From NCBI RefSeq assembly GCF_026626665.1, contig NZ_JAPNKE010000002.1, positions 3,287,204-3,351,203 of the forward strand: DNA of 64,000 bases, given 5' to 3'. Each line of letters opens with the position of its first letter. Position 1 is the stretch's first letter. Source of the stretch: Nannocystis pusilla. Lineage in GTDB: Bacteria > Myxococcota_A > Polyangia > Nannocystales > Nannocystaceae. The notes under the pieces were generated by a model that made no database searches, was not told where the DNA came from, and was given only the letters and a program-made list of their open reading frames with translations. This document shows positions 25,086-36,303 of the stretch, piece by piece. The position numbers and the translations under genes are program-made.

Positions 25086-27995
25086 ATGGCCGAACATCCT
25101 TACGCCGAATTCCTCGGGCGCGTGGAGAAGCCCGGGCGCTACCTCGGCGGCGAGGAGCAGCAGATCCGCAAGTCGGGCGCCGGGCTCGCGTGTCGCTTCG
25201 TCCTCGCCTTCCCCGATCTCTACGAGATCGGCATGAGCCACCTGGGCACGCGGATCCTCTACGACCTCGTCAACGGTCACGCCGACCTCGTGTGCGAGCG
25301 CGCGTTCAGCCCGTGGACCGACATGGAGGCCGAGCTGCGTGCGCGGGGTCTCCCGCTCGTCAGCCTCGAGACCGCCACCCCGCTGCGTGAGTTCGACGTC
25401 GTCGGCTTCAGCCTGCAGTACGAGCTCAGCTACACCAACGTCCTCCTCAACCTCGACCTCGGCGGGATCCCCTTGCGCTCCGCCGATCGCGGCGACGCCG
25501 ACCCGATCGTCCTCGCCGGCGGGCCCACGGCCACGCACCCCGAGCCGCTGGCCCCCTTCGTCGACCTCTTCCTCGTCGGCGAGGCCGAGGAGGTCCTGCC
25601 CGAGCTCTTGCGCACGATCGGCCGTATGCGCCGCGAGGGCCGGCCGCGGCGCGAGATCTTGGCCGCCGCCGCGCGCACGCCCGGCATCTACGCGCCCACC
25701 TTCTACGCCGTCGAGCGCGACGCGCGGAGCGAGCTGCTCGTCGTCGGCGGCCCCACCGAGGAGGGCCGCGCGCTCGGCGTGCCCGAGCGAGTCACGCGCG
25801 TCTACGTGCGCGATCTCGATCAGTTCCCGTTCCCTACCCGCTTCCCGATCCCCTACGCCGAGGCGATCTTCGACCGCGCCAGCGTCGAGATCACCCGCGG
25901 CTGCACCGAGGGCTGCCGCTTCTGTCAGGCCGGCATCATCTACCGGCCGGTCCGCGAGCGCGACCCCAAGCAGATCGTCAAGGCCGTGCTCGACGGCGTC
26001 GACGCGGCCGGCTTCTCCGAGACCAGCCTCACCGCGCTGAGCACCGCCGACGTCTCGTGCATCGACCCGCTGATCAAGGAGCTGGTGCCCGAGCTCAAGC
26101 GCCGCAAGATCAAGCTCGGCATCGCCAGCCTGCGCGCCTACGGCCTCAACGAGGAGCTGCTCGACGAGATCAAGAGCGTCGGCATCAGCGGCCTGACCTT
26201 CGCGCCCGAGGCCGGGACCCAGCGGATGCGCGACGTCATCAACAAGAACGTCAGCGACGACGACATCCTGACCTCGGCGCGGCGGATCTTCGAGCGCGGC
26301 TACGACCGCATCAAGATGTACTTCATCATGGGCCTGCCGACCGAGACCGAGGCCGACGTGGTCGGCATCGCCGAGACCGGCCGCAAGGTCCGCGACGTCG
26401 CGCGCGAGCTCAAGCTCCAGCGCATGCCCACCGTCACCGTCAGCGTCTCGCAGCACGTGCCCAAGCCGCACACCCCGTTCCAGTGGGCAGCCATGGATGG
26501 CCTTTCGGACCTGTCCCAAAAGGTAGGCCTGCTGCGCGACCTGGCCCGGCGCTACCGCCTCGAGCTCAAGACCCACTCGCAGACCGAGAGCTGGCTCGAG
26601 TGCCTGTTCGCCCGCGGCGACCGCGACATGGGCGAGGTCCTCGGCCACGCCTACGCCGCCGGGGCCCGCTTCGACGGCTGGCGCGAGCGCTTCTCGATGG
26701 CCCGCTGGACCGCCGCGATCGCGGCCGTCGGCGTCGACCCGGCCCGCTACACCCGCACGATCCCGGTCGACGCGCGGCTGCCGTGGGACCACATCGACAT
26801 CGGCCTCGAGCCCGGCTTCCTCGCCGAGGAGTACCGCAAGGCCCTGCGCGGTCGGAACTCGCCGCCGTGCGGCAAGCCGTTCGGCGCCAAGGTCCACCCG
26901 ATCAGCCGCGAGGCCGCCGAGGCCGACGCGCGCCGCCTCGTCTGCTACGACTGCGGGATCGCCTGCGACATGTCCGAGATGCGCAGCGAGCGGATGGTCG
27001 CCCTCGACGAGCTCGCCGGCATGAAGGTCGAGCGGCACGAGCGCGAGCGCGACGACGAGGTCGTCCGCGAGCGCGAGCGGGCGATCGCCGCCGACCTGGT
27101 CCCGATCGAGCGCCTGCGCGGCCGCCTCAACCCGAGCAAGCTGGCCGACGACAGCGCCTTCAAGGCCGCCGCCGAGGCCCCGTTCACCCGCGTGCGGGTG
27201 TTCTTCGCCAAGTCGGGGCCGATGCGCTTCATGGGCCACCTCGACCTCACCCGCGTCCTCCCGCGCATGCTGCGGCGCGCCGGGGTCGAGGCCGCCTTCT
27301 CGCGCGGCTTCAACCCGGTCCCGCGCATGTCCTTCGGGCCAGCCCTCGCGCTCGGCGTCGGCGCCCGCGAGGAGGTCGTCGACCTCGACGTCCTGCTGCC
27401 GCGCTCCGACGCCGACATGGCCGGCCTGTGGAGCGACGACGACCGCCTGCGCGAGGCCTTGCAGCTGCGCGAGCGGTTCGCCGCCGCCGCCCCGCCCGGC
27501 ATCGACATCCTCGACGTCCGCGTCCTCGTCCAGGGCGAGCGCCGCCTCGGCGAGCTCGTCGCCGCCGCCGACTACGCCGTCGACCTCGGCCCCGAGCTGG
27601 CCGCCGAGGTCGCCGCCGGGCTGTCCGAGCGCCTCGCCGGCCCGCTGCAGGTCGAGCGCGCCGGCAAGGCCAAGTCGGGCCGCGGCCTCAAGCGCCCCGT
27701 GGGCGAGGCGACCGCCGTCGACGTCGGCGCCGCCCTGCTCCACGCCGACGTCGACGTCGCCGCCGGCCTGCTGCGCTTCCGCGTCCGCCTCAGCTCCGAC
27801 GGCCCCGGCGCCCGCCCCCGCGAGGTCGTCCAGGCCCTCGTCGGCGCCGTCGTCCCCGACCACAAGCTGGTCCGCGAGCGCCTGCTCGCCCGCTCGGGCG
27901 ACGAGCTGGTCAGCCTGCGCGCGCTCGGCCCGACCTTCGCCCCCAAGAAGCCGCGGCCCGAGGCCGAGCCTGTCGCTTCCGACATGCTCGCCTGA
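25086..27995 (+). CDS. TIGR03960-type radical SAM protein fused to DUF2344
   Basis: A 969-residue cytoplasmic protein. Residues about 1-230 resemble a B12-binding-like fold, and a radical SAM core follows with the cluster motif CTEGCRFCQAG. The middle part has ITRG, FAPEAGTQRMRDVINKNV and YFIMGLPTETEADV. The C-terminal about 270 residues are the DUF2344 domain (VFFAKSGPMRFMGHLDLTRV, SRGFNPVPRMSFGPALALG), which is often encoded as a neighbouring separate gene. The reaction is not established; links to RNA modification and RNase G/E contexts are known for the family. It has in-frame palindrome remnants (CDMSEM at about 26968; GLSDLS), and the last codons (SDMLA) lie in the downstream repeat cluster. 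TAAAAG lies 11 bases before the ATG at 25086. Confidence 0.88.
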   Translation: MAEHPYAEFLGRVEKPGRYLGGEEQQIRKSGAGLACRFVLAFPDLYEIGMSHLGTRILYDLVNGHADLVCERAFSPWTDMEAELRARGLPLVSLETATPLREFDVVGFSLQYELSYTNVLLNLDLGGIPLRSADRGDADPIVLAGGPTATHPEPLAPFVDLFLVGEAEEVLPELLRTIGRMRREGRPRREILAAAARTPGIYAPTFYAVERDARSELLVVGGPTEEGRALGVPERVTRVYVRDLDQFPFPTRFPIPYAEAIFDRASVEITRGCTEGCRFCQAGIIYRPVRERDPKQIVKAVLDGVDAAGFSETSLTALSTADVSCIDPLIKELVPELKRRKIKLGIASLRAYGLNEELLDEIKSVGISGLTFAPEAGTQRMRDVINKNVSDDDILTSARRIFERGYDRIKMYFIMGLPTETEADVVGIAETGRKVRDVARELKLQRMPTVTVSVSQHVPKPHTPFQWAAMDGLSDLSQKVGLLRDLARRYRLELKTHSQTESWLECLFARGDRDMGEVLGHAYAAGARFDGWRERFSMARWTAAIAAVGVDPARYTRTIPVDARLPWDHIDIGLEPGFLAEEYRKALRGRNSPPCGKPFGAKVHPISREAAEADARRLVCYDCGIACDMSEMRSERMVALDELAGMKVERHERERDDEVVRERERAIAADLVPIERLRGRLNPSKLADDSAFKAAAEAPFTRVRVFFAKSGPMRFMGHLDLTRVLPRMLRRAGVEAAFSRGFNPVPRMSFGPALALGVGAREEVVDLDVLLPRSDADMAGLWSDDDRLREALQLRERFAAAAPPGIDILDVRVLVQGERRLGELVAAADYAVDLGPELAAEVAAGLSERLAGPLQVERAGKAKSGRGLKRPVGEATAVDVGAALLHADVDVAAGLLRFRVRLSSDGPGARPREVVQALVGAVVPDHKLVRERLLARSGDELVSLRALGPTFAPKKPRPEAEPVASDMLA

Positions 27996-28040
27996 ACATG
28001 TCCCTTCGGGCATGCCTCTCGGGGCATGCCCCGAAGGCCA
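27980..28040. repeat. Palindrome cluster in 47-base convergent gap
   Basis: CTTCGGGCATGCC and GGGGCATGCCCCGAAG form a strong inverted repeat, with an ACATGTCCCTTCGGG copy beside it. The cluster fills the gap between converging genes and extends into the last codons of the radical SAM gene. Confidence 0.85.
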
Positions 28041-28042
28041 TC

Positions 28043-29319
28043 TCAGCGCTCGCCCAGGCGCGCCAGGTCGCTGCCGGACGGCGCCTGGAACACGCGCAGG
28101 CCGAACTCCGGCGCGACCGCCAGCACGTGGTCGAAGATGTCGGCCTGGATGCCCTCGTAGACCGCCCAGGCCGTCTCGGTCGTGAACACGTAGATCTCGA
28201 GCGGCAGGCCCTGGGCGGTCGGGTGAGCTGGCGGACGATCCGCATCATCCCCGGGTGGATCCGCGGGTGCGACCGCAGGTACGCCTCGACGTAGGCGCGG
28301 AACGTGCCGAGGTTGGTCAGGTGGCGCCCGTTGACCGGCACGTCGGCAGCGTCGGCCGGGACCGTCGCGAGGTTGTGCGCCGCGATCTCCGGGATCTTCG
28401 CCGCCAGATAGTCGCGCAGCACCACGATCTTCGCCAGCCGATCGATCTCCGCCGGCGTCAGGAACCGGACCGTCGACATGTCGATGAGGACCGCGCGCTT
28501 GATCCGGCGCCCGCCCGACTCGAACATCGCCCGCCAGTTCTTGAACGAGTGCTCGAGGAACTTGTGGGTCGGGATCACCGTGATCGTGGCGTCCCAGTTC
28601 TGCACCTTGACCACGTTGAGCGAGATGTCGACCACCCCGCCGTCGGCGTCGAACTGCGGCATCTCGAGCCAGTCGCCGACGCGGATCAGGTCGTTGGTCG
28701 TCAGCTGGATGCCGGCGACGAACGACAGCAGCGTGTCGCGGAAGATCAGCAGCAGCACCGCCGTCATCGCCCCCAGGCCGCTGAGCAGCAGCCAGGGCGA
28801 CTGGTCGAGCAGCGTGGCGATCACCACGATCGCCGCGCCGATGTACGCCAGCACCTTCAGGCCCTGCAGGTAGCCCTTGATCGGTCGGCCGAGCGCCTGC
28901 GGGTTGCGGGTGTAAATCTCGTTGGTCGCCGTCAGCAGCGCCCCGAACGCCCGCACCGCCACCACCAGGATCGCTGCCAGCGCCAGGCGCTCGACGAACC
29001 GCGCCGACTCGTCGTCGAGGCCGACCACCAGCCCGACGCCGCGGCCGAGCACCACCAGCGCCGCGATCGGCACCAGGCGCGCGAGCACCTCGTGCTTCAC
29101 CAGCACGTCGTCCCAGGTCGTCCGGCTGCGCCGCGCCACCCCGTGCGCCAGCGGCAGCGCGATCCGCAGCGCCGCCGCGTGGACCACCAGCGCCACCGCG
29201 AGGACCACCAGCAGCCCTCCGCCGGCGTGCAGCGCCGGGACGCCGAACCACGCCTCGTCGGTCGCCGGGCCCACGACCTCGAGCGTGTGCCCCTCGCCGC
29301 CCTCCTCGCTGTCTCGCAC
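28043..29319 (-). CDS. MscS-family mechanosensitive channel (YbdG-like), one frameshift
   Basis: Read across one break, this is a protein of about 425 residues. It has five hydrophobic helices, then the pore helix and beta domain of MscS (AMTAVLLLIFRDTLLSFVAGI, DLIRVGDWLEMPQFDADGGVVDI), and a cytoplasmic domain with VKVQNWDATITVIPTHKFL. The RxW-type YbdG features and length suggest a small-conductance osmotic channel. The break is at about 28226-28232; after it the protein continues HPTAQGLPLEIYVF and ends SDLARLGER. One missing base explains it. The GTG start at 29319 has TACGGT 7 bases upstream (29332-29327), suggesting a leaderless message. Confidence 0.85.
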
Positions 29320-29326
29320 GAGACGA

Positions 29327-29332
29327 ACCGTA
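29327..29332 (-). promoter_or_regulatory. -10 element TACGGT before the MscS gene
   Basis: It ends 7 bases before the GTG at 29319. Confidence 0.5.
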
Positions 29333-29507
29333 AGGGAGGCCGAACCTCGTTCACAACGACATCGACGTCGGGGGTCCGCGCCGGTGCGGCCGTCGAAGGT
29401 CCGCCGCGGGCGAGGGCGACCTCGTCACGGGCGGATCGGAGCGCCGCGCCGCGCGAGCCTTACGTCTTCGTCATGTCGGCGCACGTCCGGCGCTCGCACC
29501 ACCTGGC

Positions 29508-29530
29508 CTTGCGGACATGTCCCCAGGGAC
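29508..29530. repeat. Palindrome at the 3' end of the lipoprotein gene
   Basis: TTGCGGACATGTCCCCAGGG lies immediately after the stop codon of the minus-strand gene at 29531-30250. Confidence 0.7.
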
Positions 29531-30250
29531 TCACCGCGAGTCGTTGATGTCCGACGCCGCGCTGCCCGACACCAGCAGCCCCGCCGCGGCCGCCGCGATC
29601 GCCGTCTGCACCTCCGGCGGCAGCCCCGGGTCGATCCACACGAACTGCGGGTTGAAGATCTGCACCGCCGCGACCGCCACCCCGCCGGCGTCGCGGATCT
29701 CGTAGCCCACCGGCCCCGAGCTGGAGAACGCCGAGCCCGCCAGCTTGTGGACCATCGCGATCGACAGCGTCGTCGTCCCGTCGGTCATCGACCCCGACAG
29801 CGTGTTCGGCCCGTACAGCTTGCCCTGGCTCTTGAGCTCGAGCTGCCAGCCGCCTGCGCCCTGCGGCACCATCGTGCACACGAACCCCGCGTCGTTGCTG
29901 ATCGGGAACAGCACGCCCTGCTTGCTCGTCCCGTACGCGCACGACCCCGCCCAGCTCGCCGGTGTCCCGCCCACCAGCGAGAAGTCGAACGCCTGCTTCG
30001 ACTCCTTGCGCTGATACGGCCCCACCGACGTGCTCTTGTTGGTCTGAAAGCCGCCCTTCGTCAGCGTCGCCGTGTAGGCGCCGAACGTCACCGGCTTGCG
30101 GAACGCCGCGAACGCGGTGCCGCTGACCGCCTGTTCGGGCGCCTTGGCGGTCAGCGCCGGGTCGAGCTGCATCCGCGCCGCCGAGCACCCGGCCGAGAGC
30201 AGCGAGAGGGCGAACAGCGGCGCGATGGAACGGAGCGAGAGAGCTGGCAT
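29531..30250 (-). CDS. Lipoprotein of unknown function
   Basis: A 239-residue exported protein. MPALSLRSIAPLFALSLLSAGC gives a signal peptide with lipobox LSAGC. The mature part begins with a linker, then a beta-rich domain with GFQTNKSTSVGPYQRKESKQ and VCTMVPQGAGGWQLELKS. A hydrophobic Ala-rich segment (AIAAAAAGLLVSG) comes near the end. I do not recognise the family. Parts of it read like surface proteins that bind or scavenge lipid, but there is no motif to support that. The start at 30250 is set by the signal peptide. The stop codon is directly followed by a GACATGTC palindrome. Confidence 0.7.
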   Translation of the reverse strand: MPALSLRSIAPLFALSLLSAGCSAARMQLDPALTAKAPEQAVSGTAFAAFRKPVTFGAYTATLTKGGFQTNKSTSVGPYQRKESKQAFDFSLVGGTPASWAGSCAYGTSKQGVLFPISNDAGFVCTMVPQGAGGWQLELKSQGKLYGPNTLSGSMTDGTTTLSIAMVHKLAGSAFSSSGPVGYEIRDAGGVAVAAVQIFNPQFVWIDPGLPPEVQTAIAAAAAGLLVSGSAASDINDSR

Positions 30251-30461
30251 GGCTTGTGTGGGGCGAAGCCCGCGTGTGTAGCGACGCTCGCTGAAGCCGC
30301 CCATTCCTGCACCGACCTCGGCAGTGATCCCCGTCACGGGCGCCTCGCCCTTCGCGATCCGCCGCGCCTCGCTCGACCCCGCCCGCCCCGCGCCACGGTC
30401 GCCCGCCCCCGTTCACCGCTCCTGCCTTGACCTCTCCGTCGCCGCGCGCCACTCCTTCCCC

Positions 30462-30851
30462 ATGCGTCCCCAACCATTGATCGCAGTCGCCGACGTCGAG
30501 GCCAGCAGCCGCTGGTACCAGCGCCTCCTCGGCTGCGAGAGCGACCACGGCGGCCCCGAGTACGAGCGCCTGGTGCACGGCGGGGCCCTGATCCTGCAAC
30601 TGCACCGCTGGGAGGTCGAACACCACCACGGCCCCATCGGCGACCCCGGCGCGCGGCCGTACGGCAACGGCGTCCTGCTGTGGTTCGAGACCGACGCCTT
30701 CGACGCCGCGGTCGCCCGCGCCGCGGAGCTGCGCGCCGAGGTCGTCCTCGCGCCGCACGTCAACCCTAACGCCGGCCACCGGGAGATCTGGCTGCGCGAC
30801 CCGGACGGCTACACGGTCGTCCTCGCCAGCCCGGCCGGCGACCTCGGTTGA
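30462..30851 (+). CDS. VOC (glyoxalase/bleomycin-resistance) family protein
   Basis: A 129-residue single-domain vicinal-oxygen-chelate protein. The sequence has the typical start (LIAVADVEASSRWYQRLLGC) and end (REIWLRDPDGYTVVLAS). Possible metal ligands are the early His/Glu positions (LQLHRWEVEHHH) and the Asp of LRDPDGY, but the usual metal set is not obvious. Substrates vary widely in this family, so no reaction is proposed. The ATG at 30462 starts the conserved region. It converges with the GspC-like gene. Confidence 0.8.
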   Translation: MRPQPLIAVADVEASSRWYQRLLGCESDHGGPEYERLVHGGALILQLHRWEVEHHHGPIGDPGARPYGNGVLLWFETDAFDAAVARAAELRAEVVLAPHVNPNAGHREIWLRDPDGYTVVLASPAGDLG

Positions 30852-30864
30852 CCGCGCCTGTCAT

Positions 30865-30900
30865 GGCATGTCGTATCGGACATGTCCGATGCGACATGCC
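30865..30900. repeat. 36-base near-perfect palindrome
   Basis: The arms GGCATGTCGTATCGGACA and TGTCCGATGCGACATGCC are centred on GACATGTC with one mismatched pair. The element sits between converging genes, followed by a further diverged copy to 30916. Confidence 0.9.
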
Positions 30901-30986
30901 CCGAAGGACATGCGCTCCCTCCGCCCCGCTCAGCTCGCCCTGGGCCGCTCGCCCCCATGAGACGCGCTCGCGCTCGCGGCGTCCGC

Positions 30987-32116
30987 CTACCGCAGCGCGA
31001 TCGACTTGCTCGCCCGCGCCCCGTCGCGCTCGTAGGTCACGTTGTAGCTGCGCGTGCTCTCGAGCCCCATGTACAGCCCCAGGGCCGCCATGTCGTCGTC
31101 GAGGCGCGCCCCGTTGACCGACACGATCAGGTCGCCCGCGCGGAACCCCAGCGCCGCCACGGCGCTGCCCGGCGCCACGCGGGTCAGCTTGTAGCCGCCG
31201 CGCGCCGGGGAGATCGACGCCTGGCGCTCGAGCTTGCTCGGATCGGCGACCGCCGCGTCGAACAGCCGCTTCTCGAGCGTGCAGCTCGACGCCGTCGCGC
31301 ACTGCACCCCCGTCTGCCCGCCCGCACTGCTCGATCCCGTCGACCCGGTCGCAACGCCGGAGCCGCGGCCGTACCCGCCGCCGACCGGCTTTCCCCCGCC
31401 CGTCGGCCGCGGCCCGGCCGGCACCCCGGACGAGGCCCCGCCGACCCCGCCGAGCGGCACCACCGGCGTCCCGCCCGCCTCACCGTCGCGCGGCCCGGCC
31501 GGCGGCTCCCCGTCCTCCCCCGCCGCCAACCTGTCCCCGGGCCCTGCGCCAAAGGACCTGTCCCCACGGGCATGTCCCCGGCGACCTGTCCTGGCGAACC
31601 TGTCCGCGAGCGCAGCAGCTCCGACCACGCCAGCCCGCCGGCGATCCGCAGGTCGAGCGAGAAGCCGACCCCGTCGCGGCTCACGGTCACCTGGGCGCCC
31701 CGCTCGAGCCGGCCCAGCAGACCGGCCGCGCGGCCCGGGCTGTCGAGCCGGACCTCGCCGATCGCCTCGATCACGTCGCCCGCGCGCAGCCCCACCCGCT
31801 GGTACACCGAGCCCGGCACCACCTCGCCGAGGCGGTAGCCGACCTGCGCCCCGCGCTCGAACGCCGGCTCGACCCGCACCCCGCCGGTCCCGCTCGCCAA
31901 TTCTTCGACCGCCAGCGCGGCCACGAACGCGTCGATCTCGTAGCTCGCCTCGTTCTCGCTGCGCCGGCGCACCCCCGCCGCGATCACGGCCCGCAGCGGC
32001 CCTGGCTCCGCGAGCGTGGCCGCGGCCACCGGCGCGGCCGCGGGCGCCGGCTGGCGATCCATCAACGCCTCGCATCCCGACAGCAACAGCACGAGCCACG
32101 GCGCAGCACGGAGCAC
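30987..32116 (-). CDS. GspC-like lipoprotein with two PDZ domains, one frameshift
   Basis: Read across one break, this is a protein of about 376 residues. It has a lipobox signal (MLRAAPWLVLLLSGC) and a GspC homology-region-like segment with a first PDZ (VRVEPAFERGAQVGYRLGEV, GDVIEAIGEVRLDSP). A long Gly/Pro linker leads to a second PDZ (GYKLTRVAPGSAVAALGFRA, GDLIVSVNGARLDDD). GspC normally links inner and outer parts of type II secretion and has one membrane helix, so a lipoprotein with tandem PDZs is a variant or a paralogue. The frame changes within the linker at about 31535-31620, exactly where palindromes lie. TAGTGT ends 6 bases before the GTG at 32116. Confidence 0.7.
31529..31608. repeat. 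Palindromes in the linker of the GspC-like gene
   Basis: CCTGTCCCCGGGCC, GGACCTGTCCCC, GGGCATGTCCCC and GACCTGTCC copies follow one another in the inter-PDZ linker. Confidence 0.7.
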
Positions 32117-32122
32117 GCCTGG

Positions 32123-32128
32123 ACACTA
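32123..32128 (-). promoter_or_regulatory. -10 element TAGTGT before the GspC-like gene
   Basis: It ends 6 bases before the GTG at 32116. Confidence 0.5.
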
Positions 32129-32385
32129 GCCGCCCGGACCCCCGCGCACCACGCCCCGCGTCGCGCGCCGCCCTGCCGTCCTCCACGCACGCCCCCACGC
32201 GAGCCGTCGCGCCGCGCCGGCATTTCCTCGCTCGCCTCCGGATTCGCCCCTCCGCCGTCCCGCGCCGTCCCCGCACGCGCTCGATCGGGCTTTATCCGGC
32301 CCAGAGAATGCGTCTTCGACGCTCTGGACGAGATCGCGCATGGGTCCTAACCTGTCGGCGGAGGGTCCCGCGTGGTTCACCACAC

Positions 32386-34272
32386 ATGCGTCGTCTCCGC
32401 GTCTACGGCGGCTTCCTCGACAAGCTCGACATCCGCTTCGCCGACGGCCTGAACTGCATCATCGGCGGTCGCGGCAGCGGCAAGACCACCGTCCTCGAGT
32501 TCATCCGCCACGCCCTCGACCGCGCCCCGCGTTCGGGCACCTCCGCCGCCAAGGCGGCCGAGGATCGGCTCAAGACCTTGCTCGCCGCCAACCTCGGGAC
32601 CAGCGGCTACGTCGAGCTCGAGTTCGAGAGCCAGGAGGGCCTGGTCTACCAGATCCGCCGCGGGGCCCACGACGCGCCGCAGGTCACCGACGCCGCCGGC
32701 AAGCCGGTCCGGCCCGAGGTGCTCGGCTCCTCGGTGCTCGTCGACGCCGCCATCTTCTCGCACAACCAGATCGAGGACATCGCCCAGAGCCCGGTCGCCC
32801 AGCGCGAGCTCATCGACCGCCTGTGCGGCCAGCAGAGCCACGCCATCGAGAACCAGCTGGCGCAGACCACCTCGCGCCTGCGCGAGAACGCGCAGCGGAT
32901 CATCGCCCTCCACACCCGCCTGCAGGCCGCCCAGCGCGACCTCATCGACCTCTCGAGCTGGGAGAGCAAGCTCGCGGCCGCCAACGCGGCGCTCGGCGAG
33001 GGCGGCCTGGCCGACGGGCTGCAGGCCGCGGCCGAGCACAAGGCCCTGCGCGAGCAGGAGAAGGCCGCCCTCGACCGCGTCCGCGCCGCCCTGAACAAGC
33101 TGCGCGGCCTCATCGGCGACACCGTCCTGCCGCAGGTCAAGGCGCTCGCGGCCGCCCTGCCGGAGAGCCTCCTCAAGAGTCCCAACGGACATGTCCTTTC
33201 GGACCTGTCCCGAGAGATAAACCGCAAGATCATCGAGATCGACCTCTACGTCTCCTCCCCGCTCGACAAGCTGGCCCTGCTCGAGCGCTCGGTCGACGAC
33301 GCAACCGCCGCCCTCGCGGCCGTCCACGCCCCGCAGGAGGCCCGCTACGCCGAGCTCGCGGCCGTGGCCGCCAAGAGCGGGGCTCGCCTGGCCGCCCGCG
33401 ACGAGGCCGCCCGCGAGGTCATGCGCCTGTCGGCCGGCAAGGGCGCGCTCGGCGAGCTGCAGGCCGAGCTCGACCAGGCCCAGCGGGCCCGCGGCGAGCT
33501 GCGCGACGAGCTGCAGCGCCTGCGCGGCGATCGCCACGCCCGCCGCAGCGCCGCCGCCGGCAACGTCAGCGCCCACCTCGGCGGCAAGGTCCGCATCATC
33601 CTCGCCGCCGCCGCCGACGTCGTCGCCTACCGCGAGTTCCTGGTCGCGGTGATGCGCCGCTCGGGCAAGCAGTACAACGCCCCGATCGAGCGCCTCGTCG
33701 CCCAGGTCACCCCGGTCCAGCTCGGTCAGTTCGTCGACCGCGACGATCACGCGGCCCTGGCCGCGACCGCCGAGATCAACCCCGAGTTCGCCGATTCTCT
33801 GCTCAAGGCCCTGCGCGAGGCCCCGGACAAGCGGTTCGAGCTCGACGTGCTCGAGCTCGAGGACGTCCCGCGCATCGAGCTGCAGGTCCAGGGCGACTGG
33901 CGCAGCAGCGACAAGCTGTCGACCGGGCAGAAGAGCGCCGCGATCTTGCCGATCCTCCTCATGGACAGCGAGGCCCCGCTGCTCGTCGACCAGCCCGAGG
34001 ACAACCTCGACAACAGCTTCATCACCGACGCCATCATCCCGCAGCTGGCGGCCAGCCGCGGCCGGCGTCAGCTCGTCTTCATCACCCACAACCCCAACCT
34101 CCCCGTCCTCGGCGAGGCCGCCCAGGTCATCGTCCTCGAGGCCGACGGCCGCAACGCCCGCCAGGTCGCGCAAGGCCCCGTCGAGGCGGTGAAGCAGCAC
34201 ATCCTGCGCCTGATGGAGGGCGGCCGCGAGGCGTTCCGGCACCGCCAGCAGCGCTACGAGGTCGCCCCCTAG
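32386..34272 (+). CDS. SMC/RecF-like AAA ATPase
   Basis: A 628-residue cytoplasmic ATPase of the ABC/SMC class. The Walker A GGRGSGKTT is near residue 30. A helical, Glu/Arg/Ala-rich coiled-coil middle part runs from about 160 to 400. The signature LSTGQKSAA and Walker B LLVDQPEDNLD lie near residues 510-535, and an ITHNPNLP H-loop follows. The C-terminal half resembles TrlF-type ATPases seen in defence and repair settings, but no PHP or nuclease domain is attached. No partner gene adjoins it, so its role is open. An in-frame palindrome copy encodes NGHVLSDLSRE at the coiled-coil turn (about 33186). The start at 32386 begins with MRRLRVYGGF; no ribosome-binding site is evident. Confidence 0.8.
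   Translation: MRRLRVYGGFLDKLDIRFADGLNCIIGGRGSGKTTVLEFIRHALDRAPRSGTSAAKAAEDRLKTLLAANLGTSGYVELEFESQEGLVYQIRRGAHDAPQVTDAAGKPVRPEVLGSSVLVDAAIFSHNQIEDIAQSPVAQRELIDRLCGQQSHAIENQLAQTTSRLRENAQRIIALHTRLQAAQRDLIDLSSWESKLAAANAALGEGGLADGLQAAAEHKALREQEKAALDRVRAALNKLRGLIGDTVLPQVKALAAALPESLLKSPNGHVLSDLSREINRKIIEIDLYVSSPLDKLALLERSVDDATAALAAVHAPQEARYAELAAVAAKSGARLAARDEAAREVMRLSAGKGALGELQAELDQAQRARGELRDELQRLRGDRHARRSAAAGNVSAHLGGKVRIILAAAADVVAYREFLVAVMRRSGKQYNAPIERLVAQVTPVQLGQFVDRDDHAALAATAEINPEFADSLLKALREAPDKRFELDVLELEDVPRIELQVQGDWRSSDKLSTGQKSAAILPILLMDSEAPLLVDQPEDNLDNSFITDAIIPQLAASRGRRQLVFITHNPNLPVLGEAAQVIVLEADGRNARQVAQGPVEAVKQHILRLMEGGREAFRHRQQRYEVAP
33185..33216 (+). repeat. In-frame palindrome in the ATPase gene
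   Basis: ACGGACATGTCCTTTCGG and ACCTGTCCCGAGAG lie in the region encoding the coiled-coil turn. Confidence 0.7.
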
Positions 34273-34444
34273 CCGCGCGTGCCGGCGGCTCGTTTTCCGG
34301 CCCGTGTCGCCGCGCATCGCCCCCATTCCCTCACGACGCCCCGGGCCGGACCGGGCGCACACATCGGCCGGCCCTCACCGACACATCCGGCGCCCGGACT
34401 CGCGCGCAACCGCGTGCACGACTTGGTCGCTCGGGCGCCGGTGA

Positions 34445-34450
34445 TATAGT
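34445..34450 (+). promoter_or_regulatory. -10 element TATAGT
   Basis: It ends 9 bases before the ATG at 34460. Confidence 0.5.
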
Positions 34451-34459
34451 CCGCCGCGG

Positions 34460-36091
<1,632 letters not shown>

Positions 36092-36168
36092 CGCGCGAGC
36101 GCCCGCGACGCGGACCCGGGGACGTACCCCGACGCGCCGACGAGCCTTCACGCGCAAGGCCACACGGC

Positions 36169-36243
36169 ACATCCTCGAGGACATGTCCGAATGCCCATGT
36201 TCTCGAGGACATGCTCCATCGAGCATGCCCGTGAGTACATGTA
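36169..36243. repeat. Palindrome cluster in convergent gap
   Basis: TCCTCGAGGACATGTCC, CATGTTCTCGAGGACATGC and GAGCATGCC copies lie in the 212-base gap between converging kinase genes. Confidence 0.8.
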
Positions 36244-36303
36244 AAACCGACCCCGCGACGTCGACGCGCCGAGGCCCCGCCGCTCCCCGCCGCTCCCCGC
36301 CGC

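Noticed and set aside
25068..28013. A 980-codon minus-strand frame antisense to the radical SAM gene
   Set aside because: Low-complexity Ala/Gly/Asp/Val composition and a perfect match to the shadow of the conserved gene.
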